A stretch of 64,000 bases of DNA, taken from Acholoe squamosa (taxonomy: Eukaryota > Annelida > Polychaeta > Phyllodocida > Polynoidae). Shown in pieces: positions 43,628-57,477 of this stretch. Under the pieces are notes generated by a model that was not told the DNA's origin, searched no databases, and saw only the letters and a program-made list of their open reading frames with translations. The first letter of the stretch is position 1. The number at the start of each line of letters is the position of its first letter. Both the position numbers and the translations under genes were made by a program. The stretch is from positions 4,209,207 through 4,273,206 of the forward strand of contig OX439036.1 in assembly GCA_949317995.1 (NCBI GenBank), written 5' to 3'.

Positions 43628-46600
43628 TGCCCTCAGTCCTTTATATATTAAATTGGACAGGTTCTTTGGATTAGTGATGTTCTTTGGATTAGTGATTGAT
43701 GAGTTATGTTACTCCCCCATTTGAGGGCATTAATTGATAACTAAGTACCTCTTACAATCCCGGTCCAGGTGACCTTCACTGTTGATGCACTAAACAATCA
43801 TAACACATGTATTAATCAGGGAGGCCTTTTCAACTGATGTTTTCTTCACACATTTTAAAACATATTTTCATTGTTCAAATATTGGCATAATGCCTAAAAT
43901 GTATGTAATCTTTTTCTACACCTTATGGTTAAATATAAAGTGTCCAGCATGAGATAAAATTTGTCTTACTTCCTGAGTTATTGCGACCCTGATTATGTGA
44001 TGCCCAAGCTTCCTCCCATCACCGTAATCGAATCTGCCCTTCACCTTTTCCTAATATCACTCAGTGACTGTAGCCGACAATGTGTTCTGGTGTCAGCTCC
44101 AATAGTCTACCTGCACAGCTAATGGATTTCTAACAATATACTGACAATTTCCTAAGGTCATTTATCATTAAATTTCATTTACTGTCCCTAAATATTTTGG
44201 CTTTTCTTTATGGGTCTTTCCTTCCTCTGATTCAACATTCTTCTACTCAAAACCTAAACATCCCCCTCTTCTAATTGAACATTTAGAAACTTTATTCTGC
44301 TAGATGCCTTTTCATGTACTCATGATCAGGGTTAATGCTGAGGAGTCCACTGTGAGGCACTAGTTAACAAGTTAAATAGATGACCTCATCCTTCACATCA
44401 CAGTGATCAGTAAGATCAATCTAAAGGCTGAAGGATGGCTCTCAGTGATTGGGGACGGCATCTGCTGATAGTAGCAGGGTCTTATCTGGTAATGCCACGT
44501 TCAAAATAAACATATTGAGAGGATTTTGTCTACATGGACTGCAGAACAATGTACATTGTGGTATCTTTCATCTGATCTTGAGATCAATGCAGTCCTGCAA
44601 TTAGCCCTTACCATCTCACGGAAATGTAGTTATAGGCCTAACTGCTGTATTGTTTCAAATGTTGCCAGTATTCTAGTTTTCAATGAATCAAGAAAAGAAA
44701 TAAATTAGCATTATTTAGAAAATGAAGAACTTTTCAGAAAATGAAACTAATCATGAATGGATTTTAAACCTCATTAGAGTTTAAGTATCGGTCAATGAAA
44801 TGATTTTGTTCACTCATAATACAAACCAAACTGGTTTGGCTTATAATAAGCATTTTAAATTAAATTGTCTCTAAGAAATAACAAATTCAAAAGGAGGGCG
44901 CAGATAAAATCCAAAGGTTATTTTGATGATGGCCACTAGTGTATCTGGTAATACTTGAAGCCAATACGATTTTGTGTAAGGTGGAAACCAGTGCAGTTGG
45001 AAAAGGTCGGACATAAAAGCAAGATGTTCAAACTGAAAGACAGGAAGGTTCACTGCAAAAAGAGGGTGAAAAGAAGAGAAATTGGCAAAAAGTGGAGTAA
45101 GGAAATTCAAACGTAGAAGTTTGATGTGAAGTGGTCAGTTTGGCAGCACAGGCTGAAGGCTTTTGTGGGTATTAGTGTCAGCTATAGTTTGATATGCTTA
45201 TTTTTGATTGAGCAAGTGGTTTTATTTATGTGCAGTGTAAATTTAACCTACTATCATGTACGTAGCACACATGTATTAGCTACACCAAAAACTGAAGCTG
45301 ACCCTACATTTTCTTTGTGTTTCCAGGTTTTGGTTATTTCTGGTCTGAAACATGTTCTGCATAGTATGTCATAACCTAGGACATTTTCAAAATGCAATAA
45401 TGTCACTCTATATCAATGGTGTGGAAACTGCCCGCAGTCCCGTAATAATGCTCATGTATTATGTAGAAAAAAGCTAGGTCTCAATGTATAAAATCTCTAT
45501 CTATGTAGGAGGAGAGCAGGGGAGGATGGCGTAAAGGGCATTTCCGAAGATGATATGACTGCATGCCCCTGTCCACTAAAATTTAAACCCTCTAAAACTT
45601 ACTTTTGGTTGTCAGTCCTCCTATAGGAGGGCCGCCCCATTTTATATATGCAAGTATGAACATGGTACCCTATATATATATTTTACAAAATAACGCACAT
45701 ATTGATATTTGTTAAGATAGGGCAGTTGTATGAGAATAATAATCAGGGACCACTAGATGCAGGGCAGTAATGGAATGTGGGATCCAACTATGATTCAAGG
45801 GGGTCTAATATTTTTAAGAAAAGCCACCTTTCCTTTTTCTAACTTGCTTATTCTTATAGTCCTTGTGACAAATATCAGAATTATGACATTATGTATTGAA
45901 TCCGTAGAAGTATCGGGGAGGTCAGAAAGTGTTGATAGAGTGTTTGATAGTCTAAATTGAGTCTATGTGAAAATGGGCTGGCATATCCTTTTTAATTGTG
46001 TCCCAACTCATGATAATTGGCCTCTTCCGCATGGAAATCAGTCTTTCCTGTTTTCTATCTCAAAAAAAGTAGCTCTATTTTCTGTACCCTGTCTCATCAT
46101 TTGTAGCATATTGATTCCAGGATGATAAGAGATACAAAGACTTTTTAGATCTGCAAGAGTCATTATGTAAAGCAAAAAAAAACTATTTTTTGATTGTCCT
46201 TGTGGCAAACAGCAGGATTATGATTGATGAATAAAATGCATACTTTTAGAAGGGAGAGTGGGCATTCTTCTCAATACAGTATATCGTTATTTATACATAA
46301 GTCTGCATGAAAATGGGGTGGCATACCCCTTTTAATTGTGGATCATTACCCAACTCATGATCCTTGGCGTCTTCTTTAAATAAACGAGATCACTTTCCCG
46401 TTTTCCATCTTAAACAAAGTAGCTTAATTTCCTCTACCCTGCCTTGTCTTTTGTAACAGATCTTAATGATTTGTCATGTTTCAGAATTAAGGTTTCTTTT
46501 AGTACAAGTCAGTGGAAGGGCCTGTTGTGTAGCATTGAATTAAATGCCATGCAATATCTGGTATAACAAGGGAGACTTCAAAACGGAAAGAAAAGCAGGT

Positions 46601-47434
46601 GCACAGGAAATTTGCCCTTTTTAAGACAATTTAGATTGCGTCTAGCAGATGCTTAAACATTCAGGGGCCACATTGAAGGGTTTGTATTGTACTGTTGCAG
46701 CACATGTATTAACGCATAATGAATTTTCTAGGGTATTTAAACCAAGACAGGGAGTTTTAGTATCACAATTCTTGAGGCAAAGCCAATTGTATCTGTTTTG
46801 GTCAGTTAGAATAAGTTGATGTTTCATTACTCTGACAAAGAGACAATAAGAACTGGTTTTCCTATCAGTGTAATCATTCCTCTACTCCATACATAAAAAA
46901 AACCATCTTGTATTAGAAATTAAAGGTCACTTCTGAAAAGGGGAGGAAACCCGACAGACATAAATATATGATTAGAGCATAGTACATGATAGCATATTTC
47001 TTCAAGCATTCAAACATATTTATTTTGTGAACTATGAGAGTGAGATATTACATTTAATATATGAAAGGATGCTTTCCAATGGTTACAGATCTAATCAAAT
47101 CAGGGGATCACGCAAATCTGTGGCTTCTGCTATATTCAATATCATATAAAGTTTTCATTCCATCGTCTTGATCAAAGATCACATTTATTATATAACATAG
47201 ATAATACAGACAGCTCAGGACAGCTAAACAGAAAATCAATAACTAATTACTTACTAAGGCATTCGAATAATTGCAATGAGATAAAGACACTAGATAGAAA
47301 GGTCCATTTTTTCTATCCTAATAGAATCACCCCATGGAGAGCAGATCCAGTCACAAAGCCTCACATGTGATATTCCTAGATAGGTCTTTAGCTTATTTCA
47401 ATAGTATTCTTGAACCATTTTTGATGAGAGATAC

Positions 47435-47737
47435 TTAAAGGGAAACACTTCCATGATAGCACATTTTAATGGTCTTTATGTTCTGGCAGGGTTTTTTATA
47501 TGAGAGTTAATATAGAGGAGAGCAGATGACGTCACGATTGTCCAAATGCATCCAAGTTGTGCTTGCACAGTTCTGTGAAGAGCATTTGGTCAATCGTGAC
47601 TTCACCAGTTGCATCAGATAAACCTGGTGTTCTCCTCTATAATAACACATATATCAAAAACCTTACCAGATCACTTTTAAATGACATAAAGATAATCAAA
47701 ATATACTATTCTGGAAATTTGATAGTGTTTTTCTTAA
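47435..47737. mobile_element. 295-bp MITE with TTAA target duplication in S2
   Basis: The ends are AGGGAAACACT and its near inverse AGTGTTTTTCT, flanked by TTAA at 47,435-47,438 and 47,734-47,737. S3 at about 60,200 has the uninterrupted GATACTTAATGGTTTCTTGA. The interior folds back: TATAGAGGAGAGCAGATGAC with TCACGATTGTCCAAATGC pairs with the segment ending CCTGGTGTTCTCCTCTATA. Confidence 0.85.
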
Positions 47738-48460
47738 ATGGTTTCTTGAATGATTAGAATATATTGATTTACATTTTCACACCTTACATTCAAATGAGAA
47801 TATTGAACATCATGGTATCTAGGCCTTTTTTCTTCTAAGCACCTCCCACCCCTCCTACCATTGCACTCTATACTCACCCCTCCTCCCTACAAGACACAGC
47901 CCAGCCCCTATCAGCAGATGCCGTCCCCAATCACTGAGAGCCACCCTGCAGCCTTCAGATTGATCTTACAGATCAACGCGACATGTAGCATGAGGTCATT
48001 CATATAAGGCTTTACTATGTGAATCTATATGTCTGTCATTTGACATCCATCCCTTAGCTTAATGAAGGATTTTTGATACTGCTTCACTTTTATATTAACA
48101 AAACTATTTCCCTTTCAGTTTCTTTCTGACACCCCCTGTCCTATATTCTGCTTTTGAACAGAATTAAAATAAGCTTTGTGCATATAGTATACTAGACATG
48201 GTCCTAATTCCCGAACAAGTTTTTTCACCTTAGGAAATCATCAGGGCCCTTAGCTGTTCATAGACAGGTTCAAGCTAGGTTCCTTTCTATGAAGCCCAAC
48301 AACGGGTCATGTAGGTTGTCTTTAAGGTACAGTGAAGACCACTGAGACAGGCATTGTTAAACCAGACACAGAGATCAGTCGTGCCTGCTAGTTTAAGACT
48401 GCCTGATACAGAAAGATTAAAAGCCTTGTCCACCAAAGAAACATAGCCTTTGAAGATATT

Positions 48461-49812
48461 GTCATACTAGTAATTATGCATGATCAAGTTGTCATATGAG
48501 AAATATCATATGACTAGTGGTATATAGTGTAAATCCAACAAGCTCTTATAAAATAGTGTTAATTCCAGTTATCACTGGTTTATTCAGCTTTAGGCAACAT
48601 GTAAGAAATATCAATCACACAGATGTTAATATGCAGGAAATTTCCACATACAGTAAATATACAATAGTTCATAGAGTATAATGTTCTGTTCCACTCCATC
48701 TGTAAGGTAATAATAATACAATGTCCAGCATAGTTCTAGGTGGGTTCCCACACCTAGCTCCTGACCTGCTGCTTAGAGGAATAATGTAATAATGAATAAC
48801 TTTACCCTCTGGTGGATGTCTTGTAGAAGATACCCTCTGGCCACTAATGATGGAATCCTATGCCTGTCTACCATAGTTTCACCATAGTGTAGAGGTATAG
48901 CAGGTAGCAGGAGATGACTGGAGATGTTACCTCTGGAGCGGTTCTGGAGATTCTGCTTTCTAGGAGGTGCAGCCAGGCTATTTGTACCAAATCTTGGCAT
49001 TGCACCTCAGACTGACTGGGGCCAGTGGCATCTGCCTAACTCTGCAATTGTTTGAGGGGGGTCTTTCATGTGTCACAGGGTGCACAAAGGACCCCCATGG
49101 ACGCCGCTATGTCCCCCATTGTCCTGGTTGGTTCTGTAACTTCAAACCCTCATATCTCAGAAGTTTTTGCCGTTACAACCGCCATTTTGGGCATGCGCGG
49201 AGTTGAATATGCCAAGTTACTAATGCCCGCTTGCCAGGTGCGTAACTCGCGCTGGTTCGTCTGTAGCGCATTCGGAGGTTGAATCAGTCCCCATGGCATA
49301 ACTTCCCTAATAATAGGAGTTCCGCCTTGCTATTGGGCTCATTTTGACCGTCTAATTATGGGCTTTCCATAAATGCTTGATATTTGACATAAGTTGCTCA
49401 GGAGCGACGCTAGAGCGAGTGGAAGGTTATGGCATCGTGCTTATGTAAGCTATTGTTCAGTGTTTTGGGTGCTCAGACACCCGTGACGGCGTCAGCGGTG
49501 CCCAGGCACCTCTAACGGCCGGTTGCATCCACTTACAAGTTATTAATTTGTGCACTGAACCATGAGGTTGCACACTGAGACCCTTCAAAGCATTATATTG
49601 TGCAGTGAACCATGAGGTCGGTTCATTGGTGATGTAACTTATGTATATTTGAATATAGCTGGTGTGCAGTGGAGCATGAACGCTCTTATACAAAGTTTGA
49701 GCGCTCTTATAGCTCTTAGAACCAACCTATGTATCCATTTCTTTATACATTGTTTGATTGGTACAATAATATGTCACAATTTATGGGATAATAAAATGGT
49801 ATATGATAATAT
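48461..49812. mobile_element. 1.35-kb insertion in S2, related to a repeat at 1.2 kb
   Basis: S1 (37,899) and S3 (62,168) read continuously across the point where S2 has about 1,350 extra bases, beginning TGTCATACTAG and ending TATATGATA, with ATAT at the junctions. The first 310 bp match 1,227-1,498 (GATCAAGTTGTC, AATATCATATGACTAGTGG, CCAGTTATCACTGGTTTATT, GTTCTAGGTGGGTTCCCAC). TG at the start suggests an LTR, but no matching CA end or second LTR is seen. The class is unresolved. Small ORFs inside are not recognisable. Confidence 0.6.
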
Positions 49813-50362
49813 AACCAACTTCGTATGATCTTGTCAGCTATATCCTTAAAGCAAAAAGATTGCATCATTGATACACTCTCAGCTGGTTGGCAAAGTGCAT
49901 GAATGCATTTTGTGGCTTATAATGGTTAAAGTTGTGTTGGCAGGCTCTTCTTTAAGGCAGATTGAAAGAGGTCAATAATTTGTCTTAGTTCCATGCAGTA
50001 CATCACTGTCATTTTGAACACTGCTACACCTGATGTATCTAAAGTGCACAATATTATCTTCATTTTTATCTCAGTTTAGACATATTGTAATACATATATA
50101 CCTGGGGTGACGAACTAGGACAGATAGTATACCCTACATACCATGTAGTAGAGCTATGTTTGATCTGAATGTCATTTTGTAACTCACTTCGACTGCTCTT
50201 AGTGAGAGGCCTGAGTCATCTGTCATGATGTGCTGCCTATAAGGGATGGGTGTAGCAGACTACTGATATAGGTAGGTACTCGTTGTATTATGGAACCAAC
50301 CAATTGGAGTGTCAGGCCAACTAAAGGTTAAGTTCTAATGATAGAGAAATAGTTGCGAGTCT

Positions 50363-50492
50363 GCTCATCAATACTTCATTGAAACATCATGCCAACCACC
50401 TGGGTGAATGCAGACATGGTGAGTTACTCACCAGCGCTTTATTGATGCATTATGATGACTTATGGGTATGATGTATCAGCAGGCCTTAAAGG
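50363..50492. mobile_element. Hairpin MITE remnant inside array unit S2
   Basis: Contains CTGCTCATCAATACTTCATT, GAAACATCATGCCAACC, GTGAGTTACTCACCAGCGC and CAGCAGGCCTTAAAGGG. It is the orthologous counterpart of the S1 remnant, not an independent insertion. Confidence 0.6.
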
Positions 50493-52139
50493 GTCGTTTG
50501 CCTTGCAATCCGGCAGAGCAGGCACACTTGAGTTGTGCATTATACCAAAGGCTGAAAACATGTCTATACATGAGCAGTATGGTCAATATATAAGTCTGCC
50601 AGACAACTGCTTTAGCTGGCAAAACTGCTGCCAGGCTGGCAGGAATTAGCAGACTTCAAGACAACTCGTCTGGCTGCAAATCTTGAACTTCGGCTCTATT
50701 TAGGTTTTCGCCTCTTGTCAATTGAACCAATTTTACAGGCCTAAATAAAAAAAGCATCATTGATTGTTAGGTTTTAAAATATTTTCACATATAAACTGCT
50801 TTCCCAGACATCATTTCAACCTTAAACGGTTAGAGCCTCAGCCTCATTGGGGAGAACAGGAGTAAAACACTGCTACACTATCCTAGATACTTTCTCCAAT
50901 TACTGCCAGTTCCCCATGGAGCCCTACACCTTCTCCATCCACTATTACCACCTGTGGCCTACCCTGGGGGCCTGGGTCTGATCCCTTGGTGTTACATTTA
51001 GTTAGCTACAGGTCCTCACGGATCAGTACTGGAGTGTCTGAGGGGCAGCTGCTGTCTTCATCGAGAGAAGCATCATTGATTTTACATGTAGCTAGTTAGA
51101 AATCCTGGTGATTCATTATGAGAAGGTCTGAGGGGCAAGTGGTGTACTGACTAAATCTGGTTTAGGAGAATCTTCATAAAAGTAAGACCAGTGAGTGAGG
51201 AGTGAGGAAAAAGAATGAAAGAGAAACTTATGAAGATGAACGAAAACAAATTGACCAAAAGACAATGAAGAAAGACATGAGTGTATAAAAAACTTTACTA
51301 CCTGAGTGTATACTTCATTTAATGACTGCAACATCTAACACTTGAGCTGTTACACTTAGCTGAAGTGTTATGTTACACTTACCGGGTGATATAAGGGGGC
51401 AGAAATTAAGAGCATTAGGTCTCATTACATTCTAGTAAAGTAGGAGTACTACTAGGTATCTACAGGATCTTCTATTTTGTACTTTGACCAAACATCAGAG
51501 TATGAAAGATGAGTAGGGATTGGTGGACATAAGGCGTGAGCACAGTGTAAGGGGTCAGGGTGAGTTAATACTGTTGAGAGTGCCCGGCTGACTAGTGGGA
51601 GTGTCAGTAGGGTGATAGATAATAACCTAGGGGGTGATCTAGGCAAGGTTCAATCTGCATAGCGGGTCACAGATACAGACACATGTAGACAAGCCAGTGG
51701 ATAGACTAAGTATAAGGCTGTTCGTGAGTCTAGGGTTAGGTACATACATTGTTTATCAGATTTGTAAACAACTGAGGGTTATCTCAAGAGGCAAAGGAGA
51801 GTGTCATGATTGTCAACAGATTTCATTCAGCAATAAACAAAAAATGGTCCCTTTGCAGCTGCACCTCCTCTTATTTTTAGGATGCATTTGAATTATGTAT
51901 GTCATTTCTAAGTTACTGTCTCTTTCAAACAGTGAAAGAATTACATCTGGACGCACTATTGGGTATGACAAGAGGAACATTTAAATACAAAATACAAGAA
52001 ATTTAGCCTTTCCACTTAGGGTGTTTTAGTTTGTGTCAAATCGGTGTTCAGACAAAATTCTTGCTCCAGATCTGAATGAATAGATTTACAGTGTAAAAGC
52101 GTAGGCAGATCTATTCTCAAAAGCTCAACATCATCTTTA

Positions 52140-54380
52140 TGTAGACTTCTAGATGACATGCGTTCTTAAATAAACTGCTTTTTTCAGGATTGTAAGAGGA
52201 CACCAACATCCTCTCGTGTCTTAGATCTTTAAAGAAAATAGTTGACTAATGCATTATAGGAAAAGCTCTTTTTAAGCTTGCTGAAATGGGTAATATCTCA
52301 TATTTAGCTAATAGGTAAAATTCTAATACTGTTTTCATCCTATTTGAAAGGGTGCTGTTAACCATCTAGCAGTTGATCTAATAACATATTTCTGAAAGTA
52401 GAAGATTTATCATATCTAAACAATAACTAGTGGCTTCGTCACTAGTGTGTGCAATAGAAAATTTTGGCTTGTAGGAAGGGCCTGTAGGCTTTTCCCGGGC
52501 CTGTAGGTTCAGTGCAGCCCCCTGGCGCCTTACAGTAGAAGCTCTTATCTTAGCAGCGCTTAACTTAGTAATGATGTGTATCTTAGTAACATCAAACAAT
52601 TCTACACTCTCCCAGCAGATACTCTCAGAATTTGAGTTTTAGAGATTATCCCAGGAAGTACTTATCAGATCTTCATTAATGACATATCAAAATGAAGATC
52701 TTATTGAGTACCGTCTGGATATTAGGTAGTTAAGTAGCTATGGCCAGGAGTGACATTGCAAGAAGCTCCGATCTATTTGAATGCAGGTCCAAGATGGCTG
52801 CCATTTCATTTTTGAAAGAACTTTGAGACTATGGCGTTTTTCATTGTAAGATACAAATAAAGGACAACTCAATTGTGATAATGAAGGCTAAGACTAGTGG
52901 GAAATTGATAACTGAATTATGAAAACATTTTTCCTTTAACTTTTAATGGACAGGTCGAGTTAGCTGGCACTTTCCTCACTGCTTCACAGCCTAAAAATTT
53001 TGCTTCATCTGGTGCCCCAAGGGTACCAGAGGCTAAAGCAGTCAAAAATCTGTACTTTGTAACCAGCGATCTAGTAACCCATTTTTAAATAAAGGGTAAT
53101 TAGGACAAAATACTGAAATGGATTAAATATTTACAAAGCTACACTTTTGAAAACTATGAGGTGATAAATTCACAGTTTATATACTATGTTTACTGTGAAA
53201 TGTTACTGTAGGATTGTGATTTTTTACATCTTCAGTCAAAAAACACCATTAGCGTAGCCTAGGGGAAAGAGCATGCATTTTCATTTATAATTTATTACAT
53301 ATTCCTTTTATTTTCTTTTATTTGTTTATGTATGTTTATTTCAGCCTCGTTAATCCTTGATCCATCAATATCAAGGTTATATAACAAAAAGGTAATCATG
53401 CGAACCCAGAATCATATTTGTCGATAATCCTATACCAAAATCCTGGAACAGAAAAGTACAAATGGTATACATACTATTGGCCTGATTACTGAGCAACTGA
53501 TCCTGATGTGATGATTTTTGACATGATATGGCAAAAGCAGGGAGTCAACCAGTCATACCACATGCAACCAGATGGGTGAAACACCGGCCTCATAATAACT
53601 GTTAAGTGGGCATTCCACTGCCATCAATCGGTGGAATTTTTCTAATCTGAATATTTTTAAGTAAAAATGTAAAAAAAAAAAAAACGGTTGTATTAGGAGA
53701 AATTTTCCCAATTGACAGCAGTGGAATACCTGCTTTAGGCACATGTTTTCTACAATACTTTACACTACAAGACCAATATGCTGAATGAGCTTGAATAGAG
53801 CTTTCTCCTGACAGATAAATCAAAAGCCTAACCTGAAATGTTCCTGTATTATATTCAAAAAGAATGTAACTTGACATCCTATTCCACATAGAACACTATG
53901 TAAGGTCACCTTGGGGTCAGACCCATAGCGGTGATATTGGTTTGCAATTGATATAGCCCTGCACAATGCTGTACAGAGGTCAGATAAATGATGTCCATAT
54001 AACCTTGTCTTACCGCTCTGTGTCCAGGACCTGATACAGACATGATTTATGTATCTAACTTTGCACTCACAGCCAATTGACCACAGTATCCTGGTTATCT
54101 AAAATGGTACAACAGGTTTAGCTGCGGTGCTCTATCATGACTACTAAGGGGACTGTTTTTTAAAAGTTTATACTGCTTTTCATGAGAAGCCTTTTAATAA
54201 TGTGATCTAAATGTGACTGCAAGGAAAAACATACAGTCATTTTTTTCTTTTCACCTCTGAAGTCTGCTATATAACTAATGCTTGTACAGTTCGACATTAG
54301 AGTAATTTTCCTGGACGGTCCTCGTGAAAAGAACAAGGGTGAAATGGTGGGCAGGATGATATTGCAGATGGCCTACTAAA
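52140..54380. other. S2-specific stretch, no gene recognised
   Basis: Poorly matched to the corresponding part of S1, where the TTAA transposon sits. Contains TAGTGGCTTCGTCACTAGTG (near-palindrome, 52,428), GGGCCTGTAGGCTTTTCCCG with GGCCTGTAGG (52,480-52,508), and A/T homopolymers. The ORFs here are short and unremarkable. Confidence 0.4.
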
Positions 54381-57300
54381 CAATTCAAGTACTGGTATCA
54401 CCATTTGAAAAAAAATGACTGCCAATGCAATTAGACCTGTTCAGATTTGGTTATCAAGTACTGCTTGTACCTTTGGCAGATTCACCAGAACCAGACTCAA
54501 AGATCAAAGGGACTTCACACTTACAGATGTGGGGTTAGTTGCTTAGGGGAAAATGCATCCAATAAAGATAAATCATTTATTTCCTGTTGGCTAAGTATGG
54601 TAGGAGTGTTCTGGAAGTCATTTATCCATGATGTTGCTAACTAGACCCCTTCAAATCATAGTGGGATCCCTCACTCTGATGTTGTTATAGTACTGCATCC
54701 AGTAGTCATTATCTTTGATCACCCTCATAGTGGTTGTGTGCATCTTGAGAAATGCCTCCCTGAGGTTCCCATATTCGTTCATGGTCTAATTCTTTCTGAG
54801 ATAATTTCCCATACAAAGTGCCAGTTGGTCATTGCCATATTAAATGGGTTCTCAGTAGAGTTCATTTAAAAGCAATTAAATATTTTTCAATACTGAGAGC
54901 CAGAATAAAGTCTACAGCTTATCTGTCAGCGAGCATAATCCCTTCTCTTTCATGCTTGAACGTCCATTCAAGGAATCTGCTCAGTATTTCTCTTTCCTAT
55001 ATCTCATGCATGCAACATACAACATTAATTAGCAATGAATGAAACATCATTTCTGTGTCTCTAAAATAGGAAGTCAGCAAATTTCACATCAATGTAGAAT
55101 CTAGACACACTCAATATACTGCAACATATCACTCTCGTTGGGGTTCTACTGGGATGTCTCGCAAGGGACACTGATACCATGAACACAATGGGGAATAGGT
55201 TGACGCAACTCAATTTTCTGAGATACTTATTTCTCTCTGGGAATTGGCCAGGGAGAGATAGTGGCCCTCAGTCCTTTACACATTAAATTGGACAGGTTCC
55301 TTGGATTCGCTTAACAACATTTCAATGCCCCATGTGGGCTAGAGGTAGGACTTGCAGTGATACTCTCATGACGTCTTTTCCACTCACTTATATCTGTCTT
55401 TTTTCTTGTATTTCTATTCCATCCATTGGAGGCTACATGCCTGCAGTGGTGAGGTTTATAATATTTACAGGCATTCCTGAAAGGAAATATATGTATGTGC
55501 ACAACTATTGCTTTAGAAATTTACCAACATAAATTTCGAAATCACTGTACATGGTCCCTTTTCTTCTAAATATGATTGTATTCATGTGGATACCTAGGTA
55601 CCTCTTATATAAATAATCATTCCCCAGGTGACCTTTACTGTTGATGAACCAAATAATCATAATGACCACATAACCATCATAAGAGAGGTTTTCTCAATTA
55701 TGTTTCTCTACACATATTTAACTACATATCTTCATTGTGCAAAATTTGGCAAAATGCTACAAATGAATATACTTTGACAAACACTGTGCATTTTGATAAA
55801 AGGTATCCAGCATGAGACAAAATTCATCTTACTAGCTGAGATCAAATCCCCCCTTCACCCTTCACCATAGTCTGCCTGCACTGCTATCCATTTTAATTTT
55901 TATTGTGTTTTTTGACCTGATACACAATTTGGGCCAATCAGATTACAGAAGGGGGGTCACATGACCTGTCAGATGCCCTGAGGTGGCTATTCCATGCAGA
56001 CTAAGGTTCAGTCAGAGTGTAGTGTTGGGACCAACTCCCCGTCTCTCCTCTTACCAATCATGAATGGATCTTAAAACTCGTTAGAATTCAAGCATCGGTC
56101 ACTGAAATGATTTTGTTCACTCATAATGCAAATCAAGTTGTATTTGCTAACAGTTGCCATTTCAAATTAAAAAGTTTCTCAGAAGTAACAAATTCAATAA
56201 GAGGGCACAGATAAAATCCAAAGTTTTTTTTAATGATGGCCATGAGTGTGTCCAGTAACACTTGAAGTCGACACAACTTTGTGTGATGAGGAAACCAGAG
56301 CGGCTGGAAAAAGCCGGACGTAAAAGCACAAGGTTCAAATTAAGATGTTGAAGGTCTTGAGGTTCACTGCAAAAAGAGGTTGAAAGAAAGAGAAATTGGC
56401 AAAAAGTGGAGAAAGAGAGTTTTAATGAAGAAGGTGGATGTGATGTGGTCAGTTTGCAGCACGGACTGAAGGCTTTGGGGCACATGAGTATGAGCCATGG
56501 TTTTGCATGTATGTTTTTGATTGAGCAAGTAGTTTTATGCACCATGCAATTCAACCAACTATTATGTACAAATCCCACCTTGTATATTAGTAGTATGTCA
56601 TAGCCTTGGACGTTTCCAAGGGAAACCATTATCATTCTAAACACTACATCATTTTAAAGTTGTTAGATTGCGTATGATACCGTAAGGTGTCCCAACAATG
56701 CCATTCCATCTCGATGATATGGGAACTGCCCATGCTCTCCTAGTAATGATCATGAATCATGTCGGAAAAAAGGTCTAGAAATATAAAACCTCTATCCATT
56801 TTGGAGATGGCAGTGAATATTGGCCAACAGGGTATTTCTCAAGATGATATGACTGCAAACATCCACTGCAATTTGAAACCCTTAAAAGTAAAATATGGGA
56901 TTATAGGTAAAACACTATAACTGCTCTGTTATTTATTCTATTACATAGGTTTTGGTAGGGCGGTGATACTAGTGCAATCATTAGTGACTGTTAGATTCAG
57001 GGCAGTAATGACATTAGAATGAGGAATCCAATTATGATTTAAAGAGGTCTAGTTGTACCATATTGAGGAATCCCTTCCAGGTATGTGCTTTTTCATATCC
57101 AGATGCCCTTAAGACTAGCCTGTCATAGTTGGACATGTATCCCTGAGTCTGAGGCAAATGATAAACTTTATTAAGACCTTTATTTGGCAAAGGAAAACAA
57201 GTTTTTATCTCAAATACATTATTAGACATTTAATGAATGTGAGTCTGACTTAATCTATGAATCTAAATTTGTTGGTCCGGACAATAGTACTCTTTTCATG

Positions 57301-57477
57301 AAGGCCTATATGTATACTACATGTTCTCAACCAAATTATGATGGAAAAACTTTCTATGCCTGTTCATCAAAAGTATGGTAAAGTAAAACTGTACCTTGTA
57401 AAACTTACCTTTAGCTGTCAGTCTCCCTGTAGGAGGGCAGCACTGTTCTATTCTTCACCTGTTCCAACAAACCTATA

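Larger units (their letters stand above)
31540..44100 (+). repeat. Tandem array unit S1
   Basis: First recognisable copy of the large unit. Shared anchors with S2 occur in the same order: a CTGAAATGATTTTGT block (31,580), GATTGAGCAAGTGGTTTTAT (32,001), TGCCATGCAA (34,771), TTCATTCCATAC (35,861), GGTTCAAGC (37,710), ATCTTGTCAGCTATATCC (37,917), TGCTGCCTATAAGGGATG (38,322) and CTCAGTCCTTTA (43,633). Specific to S1 are the 321-bp hairpin element (32,396), the TTAA transposon (40,816) and an expanded GA tract (43,548). No gene is shared by the units. I see no match to the unit left of about 31.5 kb. Confidence 0.75.
44750..55900 (+). repeat. Tandem array unit S2
   Basis: Second copy, same orientation as S1. 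Anchors are at 44,791, 45,206, 46,544, 47,154, 48,268, 49,829, 50,234 and 55,270. The S1-to-S2 offset ranges from about 10.6 to 13.2 kb because each copy has its own insertions and deletions. S2-specific insertions are the TTAA MITE (47,439) and a 1.35-kb insert (48,461). S2 also has two adjacent versions of one segment (about 45,960-46,120 and 46,300-46,560) where S1 and S3 have one. Differences at roughly one base in five to seven imply an old duplication. Confidence 0.75.

Noticed and set aside
56162..56644. 160-codon minus-strand ORF in S3
   Set aside because: Only partial, shifted counterparts exist in S1 (31,704-32,060) and S2 (44,871-45,110); the frame is not conserved, so the similarity is due to the duplicated DNA.
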